DNA of 7,046 nucleotides, from contig CAOKFJ010000090.1 of assembly GCA_948467695.1 (NCBI GenBank), positions 1-7,046 on the forward strand, read 5' to 3'. How positions within the stretch are numbered: position 1 is the first letter of the stretch; each line of letters begins with the position of its first letter. This DNA is from an uncultured Allobaculum sp. GTDB lineage: Bacteria; Bacillota_I; Bacilli_A; Erysipelotrichales; Erysipelotrichaceae. Positions 1 to 7,046 of the stretch are shown in pieces. Made by a program: the position numbers and the translations under genes. A model generated the notes under the pieces. The model saw only the letters and a program-made list of their open reading frames with translations, was not told the origin of the DNA and searched no databases.

Positions 1-960
1 TTTGCGGTATTCATCCACGGACATGCCTGTGGTATCTACACCCATAGCTTCCGCAATGTGTTTGAACTTGTCGCCGGTAGCTTCCTGGTTGTATTCCATG
101 ACAATCGGCAGCATCATCGCGCAGGCAACACCGTGCGGAGTGTCATAAACAGCACCGAGAGTATGAGCCATGGAGTGAGCGATGCCCAGACCAACGTTCG
201 AGAAAGCCATACCTGTAACAAACTGGCCCAGAGCCATGCCTTCACGGCCTTCGGGATCGTTTTCAACCGCTTTGCGCAGGTTTGCGGCAATCAGTTTGAT
301 CGCTTCAAGGTTCAGGCAGTCAGCCAGTTCCCATGCTGCGGCTGTGGTATAGCCTTCGATGGCATGAGTGAGTGCGTCCATACCTGTTGCGGCGGTCAAG
401 CCTTTTGGCATGGTCGACATCATATCGGGATCGACAACAGCAACGTTGGGAATGTCATTGGTATCCACGCAGACGAATTTGCGTTTCTTTTCCGTATCGG
501 TGATGACGTAGTTGATGGTCGCTTCAGCAGCGGTTCCAGCTGTGGTGGGAACGGCGATAGTGAAAACGGTCGGATTTTTTGTCGGTGCGACGCCTTCAAG
601 AGAGCGCACGTCTTCAAACTCAGGGTTGTTGATGATAATGCCGATGGCTTTGCCTGTATCCATGGAAGAACCGCCGCCGATTGTGATCATGTAGTCGGCA
701 CCGGATTTTTTGTAGGCTTCAACGCCGTCTTTTACGTTTTCGATTGTCGGATTGGGTTTGATATCCGAATAGATTTCATAGTCCATGCCTTTGGCATCCA
801 GCAGATCGGTTACTTTTTTGGTTACACCAAATTTGACCAGATCCGGATCCGACGCGATGAACGCTTTTTTGAATCCTTTGGATTCAATGATGCCCGGAAT
901 TTCCTGAATGGCGCCTTTGCCATGGTAGGAAACACCGTTCAATACGAAACGATTAACCAT
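1..960 (-). CDS. fucO: Lactaldehyde reductase FucO (iron-dependent alcohol dehydrogenase), 3' end cut by window
   Basis: This is a group III iron-dependent alcohol dehydrogenase. The family member FucO reduces L-lactaldehyde to 1,2-propanediol with NADH during anaerobic fucose or rhamnose breakdown, in the cytoplasm. The visible 320 residues align without gaps to what I remember of E. coli FucO (about 382 residues), so roughly 60 C-terminal residues lie outside the window. Seen: the NAD-binding loop GGGSSMDTGKAIG (residues 95-107), the TTAGTAAEATINYVITD segment (139-155), the iron ligands Asp195, His199, His262 and His276, and the FucO catalytic-type His266. The ATG at 958-960 follows GAGGAG with a 6-base spacer. 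It has its own promoter and cre site and lies 285 bases after the glucosidase, so it is probably a separate transcription unit. The family assignment is firm. Lactaldehyde as substrate is inferred from similarity, and no fucose or rhamnose genes are visible here. Confidence 0.92.
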   Translation of the reverse strand, partial: MVNRFVLNGVSYHGKGAIQEIPGIIESKGFKKAFIASDPDLVKFGVTKKVTDLLDAKGMDYEIYSDIKPNPTIENVKDGVEAYKKSGADYMITIGGGSSMDTGKAIGIIINNPEFEDVRSLEGVAPTKNPTVFTIAVPTTAGTAAEATINYVITDTEKKRKFVCVDTNDIPNVAVVDPDMMSTMPKGLTAATGMDALTHAIEGYTTAAAWELADCLNLEAIKLIAANLRKAVENDPEGREGMALGQFVTGMAFSNVGLGIAHSMAHTLGAVYDTPHGVACAMMLPIVMEYNQEATGDKFKHIAEAMGVDTTGMSVDEYRK

Positions 961-966
961 AATAAT

Positions 967-972
967 CTCCTC
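967..972 (-). promoter_or_regulatory. Ribosome binding site of fucO
   Basis: GAGGAG lies 6 bases before the ATG at 958-960 and fixes that start. No other in-frame ATG with a comparable Shine-Dalgarno sequence lies nearby. Confidence 0.85.
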
Positions 973-1002
973 TTTTCTGTTCTCGTTTAATGTGCTGCTG
1001 CT

Positions 1003-1023
1003 AAGCGGAACGCTTTGCAAGCG
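1003..1023. repeat. Alternating AAGCG / CGCTT inverted repeats in the fucO leader
   Basis: AAGCG at 1003-1007, CGCTT at 1011-1015 and AAGCG at 1019-1023 alternate with 3-base gaps. The middle unit could pair with either neighbour but not both at once. The last unit is the core of the cre site at 1016-1029. Possible readings are a second, degenerate cre-like operator placed 16 bp away or a small leader hairpin. The pattern is plain in the sequence; a function is only inferred. Confidence 0.4.
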
Positions 1024-1029
1024 CTTACT
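1016..1029 (-). promoter_or_regulatory. Catabolite responsive element (cre) at the fucO promoter
   Basis: On the minus strand AGTAAGCGCTTGCA matches the CcpA-site consensus TGWAARCGYTWNCW at 13 of 14 positions; only the first base differs. It begins 7 bases after the proposed -10 box, over the likely transcription start. CcpA bound there would block initiation while a preferred sugar is present. The core is also part of a larger palindrome, GCAAG to CTTGC (1018-1033). Similar AAGCGCTT palindromes bind other LacI-family repressors, so CcpA is likely but not certain. Confidence 0.7.
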
Positions 1030-1036
1030 TGCTTTT

Positions 1037-1065
1037 ATAATACCGCGATTCTGAGAGAAGATAAA
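1037..1065 (-). promoter_or_regulatory. Probable sigma-A promoter of fucO
   Basis: Reading the minus strand, TATTAT (1037-1042) is a good -10 box in an A/T-rich patch. The -35 position 17 bases upstream (1060-1065) reads TTTATC, only 3 of 6 consensus bases. The predicted start falls near 1030, about 70 bases before the ATG, and the cre site follows at once. The -10 is convincing and the -35 is weak. Confidence 0.5.
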
Positions 1066-1096
1066 TGCAGTTTTTTGACGGACACAACAGCACAGA

Positions 1097-1152
1097 AAAT
1101 GCGGCTGACTTCCGAACGGAACTTTCTGAGTGTCCGGAATGCAGCCGCATTT
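1097..1152 (-). terminator. Large hairpin, probable terminator of the beta-glucoside operon
   Basis: AAATGCGGCTG (1097-1107) is a perfect 11-base inverted repeat of CAGCCGCATTT (1142-1152). After a 2x2 mismatch the stem continues with TTCCG (1110-1114) against CGGAA (1135-1139), leaving a 20-base loop. On the minus strand the stem is followed by only a short T-run (ATTTTCTG). It lies about 95 bases after the bglA stop and before the fucO promoter, which suits an operon end. The long loop and weak T-tract are unlike a textbook intrinsic terminator, so an RNA-stabilising 3' hairpin or a protein site is possible. Confidence 0.5.
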
Positions 1153-1245
1153 GTGCGTGTCGATATTTTTGGCAGACCAGCAGTTCAGGAGTTCTGCGAT
1201 AGATGGTCATTGTCAAAAAGGGATATATGGAGGTGAGGAAAAGCT

Positions 1246-2726
<1,481 letters not shown>

Positions 2727-2795
2727 CTATCTTTCTGTTTTGTATTCATTGACTTCGGGTTGTGTTTCGAAATTCTGATGAACGGATATGCTTTC

Positions 2796-4838
<2,043 letters not shown>

Positions 4839-4857
4839 TCAATGCATGATCAGGAGG

Positions 4858-5625
4858 CTATTCGAAGCTTTCCTGAGCGAGTCTGCGAATCTGGTCATAG
4901 TCATGACCGAAGATCATGCTGGCATCGTGCTGTTTCTGGAGTTGTTTCAAAAGGACAAGATTGTCGAAAAATTCTTCGTGCGATTTGTTGATGGAACCTC
5001 CCGGAGGAAGCTGTCTATCCCAGTTTTCGCGGGTATAGACGGTGTCGCCGGTACAGATGAGAGTGCCTTTGTCTCTGGTATGCAGAATCAGTCCGATCAG
5101 TCCCGGTGTATGACTTTTCTGAATGAAAAGTTCAACATCGTCTGCCAGTTTTGTATCGGTCTGTACAGCTTCAAAGCACAGTTCCTTCAAATCAAAACTG
5201 TCCCGGGCATATGCACCGGAATTGCCGGTGGTTACCTGCAGCCATGCGTTTTTGATTTCCTCTTCGGATGCCATCACGTGACGCAGCGCTTTCGCATTTC
5301 GGAAATAGCCCAGTCCGCCTGCATGATCAAAGTGCAGATGGGAAAGAATAATCAGATCAATGTCTTCCGGTTTCAGACCTTTCTGGTCAAGCGCTTCTTC
5401 GATCGAGATGAACTCGGGAATCGGATAGGTCTTGCGGGCATGCTCGGAATAGATGCTCGAATAAAAGGGGCTGTTGCCTGTGTCATACAGCACATTGCCG
5501 AGAACAGGATGCTGAATGAGAATGGCGGAAATCGGCGACTTGATCTGTTCCGTTGGATCTTCGCACTGGATCAAGTCGTTTTTAGCGCATTCAATGCGCC
5601 CGAGATACAGAACGCTGACTTTCAT
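4858..5625 (-). CDS. AiiA-type metallo-beta-lactamase-fold hydrolase (putative lactonase)
   Basis: This 255-residue cytoplasmic protein belongs to the metallo-beta-lactamase fold and most resembles N-acyl-homoserine lactonases. Seen: the dinuclear zinc motif SHLHFDHAGG with His96, His98, Asp100 and His101; His172 in SHTPG; the bridging Asp194 in CTGDTVY; His241 in FGHD; and Tyr197, three residues after Asp194, the spacing of the AiiA catalytic Asp191/Tyr194 pair. The full ligand set is present and there is no signal peptide. The ATG at 5623-5625 follows the dehydrogenase stop by 12 bases, and AAGGAG overlaps that TAA stop, so the two genes are surely co-transcribed. Within a sugar operon the substrate may be a sugar- or aglycone-derived lactone rather than a quorum signal; that is inference. 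The exact substrate cannot be read from the sequence. Confidence 0.85.
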   Translation of the reverse strand: MKVSVLYLGRIECAKNDLIQCEDPTEQIKSPISAILIQHPVLGNVLYDTGNSPFYSSIYSEHARKTYPIPEFISIEEALDQKGLKPEDIDLIILSHLHFDHAGGLGYFRNAKALRHVMASEEEIKNAWLQVTTGNSGAYARDSFDLKELCFEAVQTDTKLADDVELFIQKSHTPGLIGLILHTRDKGTLICTGDTVYTRENWDRQLPPGGSINKSHEEFFDNLVLLKQLQKQHDASMIFGHDYDQIRRLAQESFE

Positions 5626-5637
5626 GCTCCTCGCTCC

Positions 5638-6399
5638 TTACTTGCCCAGATAACCGCCGTCTACCGGAATGACAGCGCCGGTAATGTATTGGGCCCAGGG
5701 AGTAGCGAGAAATACAGCCAGTCCGCAGATGTCTTCCGGTTTTCCCCAGCGCTTTTCGGGAATGCGATTGGTGATTTCCTGATATTGCGCAGGGTTGACT
5801 TCCTTCATATTGGCAGTCAGTTTTGTCTCCATATACCCGGGGGCGATGGCATTGACTCGAACACCTCTTGACGACCATTCATTGGACAGCGCTTTGGTCA
5901 GCTGAGCGACCGCGCCTTTGCTGGCGCTGTATGCAGGAACCATTTCGCTGCCAAAGAACGAAGTCATGCTCGCCACATTGACGATGCAGCCGCTGTTTCT
6001 TTCCAGCATGTCTTTTCCGGCAAGCTGGCTGAGCAGGAACAGTGCGTTCAGGTTGATGTCGAGAACAAATTTCCAGCGATCGTAGGGGAAGTTCTCCGCT
6101 TTTTCGCGATACTGCACACCTGCTCCGTTAAAGAGAATGTCAATCTGTCCGCATTTTTCAGCCAGCTTTCTGTACTCCTCTTCCAGCTGATCCAGACGGC
6201 TCAGATCGCAGCGGTGATACAGAACCGGTCTGCCGAGCTCGTTTTCCAGTGCCTTAGCGGCTTCTTCAATGTTGCCGGCGATATCCACCAGACAGACCGT
6301 TGCGCCTGCCTGTCCATAGGCTCTGGCTACCGCGTTGCAAAGTCCATTTGCGCCGCCGGTGACCACAGCCGTCTTGCCTGTCAGATCCATTTCCAACAT
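5638..6399 (-). CDS. KduD-like short-chain dehydrogenase/reductase
   Basis: This classical SDR of 253 residues is the first gene of the operon and resembles KduD (2-dehydro-3-deoxy-D-gluconate 5-dehydrogenase) and gluconate 5-dehydrogenases, notably in NVASMTSFFG, NEWSSRGVRVNAIAPGYM, RIPEKRWGKPED and the C-terminal VDGGYLG. It should oxidise or reduce a sugar-acid or sugar hydroxyl in the cytoplasm. Catalytic residues are Asn116, Ser144, Tyr157 and Lys161. Asp39 after the second strand favours NAD(H). Oddities: the Rossmann motif TGxxxGxG ends TGGANGLC (third Gly replaced by Cys21), and the usual NNAG is NGAG (91-94). The ATG at 6397-6399 was chosen because GAGGAGG sits 8 bases upstream. An in-frame ATG at 6574-6576 would start inside the preceding gene and terminator and is rejected. 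The sugar substrate is unknown. Confidence 0.88.
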   Translation of the reverse strand: MLEMDLTGKTAVVTGGANGLCNAVARAYGQAGATVCLVDIAGNIEEAAKALENELGRPVLYHRCDLSRLDQLEEEYRKLAEKCGQIDILFNGAGVQYREKAENFPYDRWKFVLDINLNALFLLSQLAGKDMLERNSGCIVNVASMTSFFGSEMVPAYSASKGAVAQLTKALSNEWSSRGVRVNAIAPGYMETKLTANMKEVNPAQYQEITNRIPEKRWGKPEDICGLAVFLATPWAQYITGAVIPVDGGYLGK

Positions 6400-6415
6400 G
6401 TTTTTTTCCTCCTCT

Positions 6416-6429
6416 TGGTGACGCTTACA
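6416..6429 (-). promoter_or_regulatory. Catabolite responsive element (cre) before the dehydrogenase operon
   Basis: TGTAAGCGTCACCA on the minus strand matches TGWAARCGYTWNCW at 13 of 14 positions; only the T at position 10 is C. It ends one base before the GAGGAGG ribosome binding site and follows the proposed -10 box closely, so bound CcpA would block initiation or early elongation. Its position mirrors that of the fucO cre, which suggests shared glucose repression of the whole region. Confidence 0.72.
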
Positions 6430-6433
6430 GGCT

Positions 6434-6439
6434 ATCATC
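6434..6439 (-). promoter_or_regulatory. Candidate -10 box of the dehydrogenase operon
   Basis: GATGAT matches TATAAT at 4 of 6 positions. No good -35 box is found at 16-18 bases (AATTTC at 17). If this is the -10, the start lies near 6427 and the two upstream palindromes are centred near -43 and -63. That is the usual place for an activator that replaces a poor -35. The assignment is tentative. Confidence 0.3.
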
Positions 6440-6462
6440 AGGATTCGCCGAAACCGGAAATT

Positions 6463-6478
6463 CGGGAATTTGTTCCCG
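6463..6478. promoter_or_regulatory. Palindromic operator candidate, promoter-proximal copy
   Basis: CGGGAATTTGTTCCCG is a 16-base palindrome with 6-base arms (CGGGAA/TTCCCG) around a 4-base centre. It shares the pattern GGA-TTTGTTCC with the copy 20 bases to the right. RpiR-family regulators are helix-turn-helix dimers that bind palindromes, and one is encoded just upstream, so it is the likeliest partner. That pairing is inferred. Confidence 0.6.
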
Positions 6479-6482
6479 TACT

Positions 6483-6498
6483 CTGGAGTTTGTTCCAG
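6483..6498. promoter_or_regulatory. Palindromic operator candidate, promoter-distal copy
   Basis: CTGGAGTTTGTTCCAG has 5-base arms (CTGGA/TCCAG) and is identical to the other copy at 12 of 16 positions. The start-to-start distance is 20 bases, close to two helical turns, so two dimers would sit on the same face of the DNA. It directly abuts the T-tract of the regulator's terminator. Confidence 0.6.
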
Positions 6499-6530
6499 AA
6501 AAAAAACAGCAGGCCGTTTCGGGCATGCTG
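6499..6530 (-). terminator. Intrinsic terminator after the RpiR-family gene
   Basis: On the minus strand CAGCA pairs with TGCTG, then after one mismatch GCC pairs with GGC around a 6-base loop CGAAAC (6507-6530). Eight T residues follow (6499-6506). It starts 26 bases after the TAA at 6557 and separates the regulator from the operon it probably controls. Confidence 0.85.
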
Positions 6531-6556
6531 TCGATATCTGGTTTAAATAAAGGTCT

Positions 6557-7045
6557 TTACTGCGCTTTGTCTTCATTCTGTTTCTTTTTTATGCGCTGAA
6601 CTTTCTGTGCCAGCGTTTCCAGAATGTAGATAACGGGAATCTGGCTGGTCACATTGTAAAGACCCGGCAGTACCACCATCGGCATGTAGTAGGAAAGATT
6701 GTAGTCAGCCATTTTCGCCAGAGTGCATTGTCTGGTGTTGGTGATGGACAGAATTTTCGCGTGCCCCTGCTTGAATCCATTGATCTGACGATGCAGGGTG
6801 CGCTGCTCTCCGCTTACTGACAAGGCGATGACGACAGTATTGGAGAAGTCCTTTCCCGTAATGGGGTAGAACGGATCGCCGATGCTGAACGAAAGGATTC
6901 CCAGATTGGAAAAGGATCTGGCGCCGTATTCACCCAGAATGCCGCTGGTGCCTAAACCGATAAAGACGATTTCGCTGCGGGAACAGATAAGCTATAGTTC
7001 CCGGGATTTTTTCTCACTAGGAGATTCGAGCTGAATTGAAAGTGG
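6557..7045 (-). pseudogene. RpiR-family transcriptional regulator, SIS domain part, with an in-frame stop; 5' end beyond window
   Basis: RpiR-family regulators join an N-terminal helix-turn-helix to a C-terminal SIS domain that senses phosphosugars. Only SIS sequence is visible: EIVFIGLGTSGILGEYGA, then VVIALSVSGEQRTLHRQ (the SxSG phosphosugar loop), HAKILSITN, and LETLAQKVQRI near the end. It stops with TAA at 6557. The frame is open upstream to a TAG at 6992-6994. Beyond that the same frame continues with plausible helix sequence (ending SEKKSREL) to the window edge, so a single nonsense change fits best. No start codon with a Shine-Dalgarno sequence is found after the TAG, and the TTG near 6823 lies inside the SIS core. 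As read, the regulator would lose its sugar-sensing domain. A sequencing error is possible. The family call is firm and the pseudogene call is moderate. Confidence 0.65.
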
Positions 7046-7046
7046 G

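Noticed and set aside
58..990. 310-codon plus-strand open frame
   Set aside because: It lies antisense to fucO, is rich in Cys, His and Phe with no family signature, and has no Shine-Dalgarno sequence. It is a shadow of the real gene.
1015..1236. Short open frames on both strands between bglA and fucO
   Set aside because: They cross the fucO promoter, the cre site and the large hairpin, lack ribosome binding sites and resemble no family I know.
5383..5400. AAGCGCTT core inside the hydrolase gene as a third cre site
   Set aside because: The bases flanking the core miss the consensus at the first positions, and it lies in conserved coding sequence, so chance is the simpler explanation.
6400..6576. 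N-terminal extension of the dehydrogenase to an ATG at 6574-6576
   Set aside because: It would translate through the terminator, both palindromes and the cre site. The 59 extra residues have no SDR counterpart, and the strong GAGGAGG sits before the ATG at 6397-6399.
6992..6994. Reassigned or suppressed TAG codon, since TAG also ends the bglA fragment
   Set aside because: The bglA TAG is explained by the duplication frameshift, and the hydrolase gene uses TAG as an ordinary stop at 4858-4860. Nothing indicates recoding.

Overview
The window carries one block of genes, all on the minus strand, that looks like a sugar-utilisation region of a Bacillota (Firmicutes) bacterium. The support is: Gram-positive-strength Shine-Dalgarno sequences before the genes, two near-consensus CcpA-type cre sites, a fused PTS permease of the BglF/BglP type and an RpiR-family regulator. 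Base composition looks moderate, near half G+C. An Erysipelotrichia-like or related gut anaerobe would fit, but this is a guess; no taxonomic marker is present.

In the direction of transcription (right to left): (1) 7045-6557, the sugar-isomerase (SIS) half of an RpiR-family regulator, running off the window edge and interrupted by one in-frame TAG, followed by a strong intrinsic terminator (6499-6530). (2) 6498-6400, a control region with two matching 16-bp palindromes spaced 20 bp apart, a weak -10 and a cre site beside the ribosome binding site. (3) A probable four-gene operon: a KduD-like short-chain dehydrogenase (6399-5638), an AiiA-type metallo-beta-lactamase-fold hydrolase (5625-4858), a beta-glucoside PTS enzyme IIBCA (4730-2796) and a GH1 6-phospho-beta-glucosidase (2714-1246). 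The glucosidase is frameshifted by a 32-bp tandem duplication. (4) A large hairpin (1097-1152), probably the operon's end. (5) A separately promoted, cre-controlled fucO-like lactaldehyde reductase (960-1), cut by the window edge.

How the genes may work together: the PTS imports and phosphorylates a beta-glucoside, and BglA should split it into glucose 6-phosphate and an aglycone or second sugar. The dehydrogenase and the lactonase-fold hydrolase share the transcript. Oxidation followed by lactone opening of the sugar or aglycone is therefore a reasonable but unproven role. FucO would act as an NADH-dependent aldehyde reductase under the same catabolite control.

The most striking observations are the repeat-mediated break in bglA, removal of which restores a normal full-length protein; the twin operator; and the lactonase-fold plus KduD-like pair inside a beta-glucoside PTS operon. 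The two broken genes (regulator and glucosidase) could mean that the locus is decaying, that it is switchable, or that the assembly contains errors.
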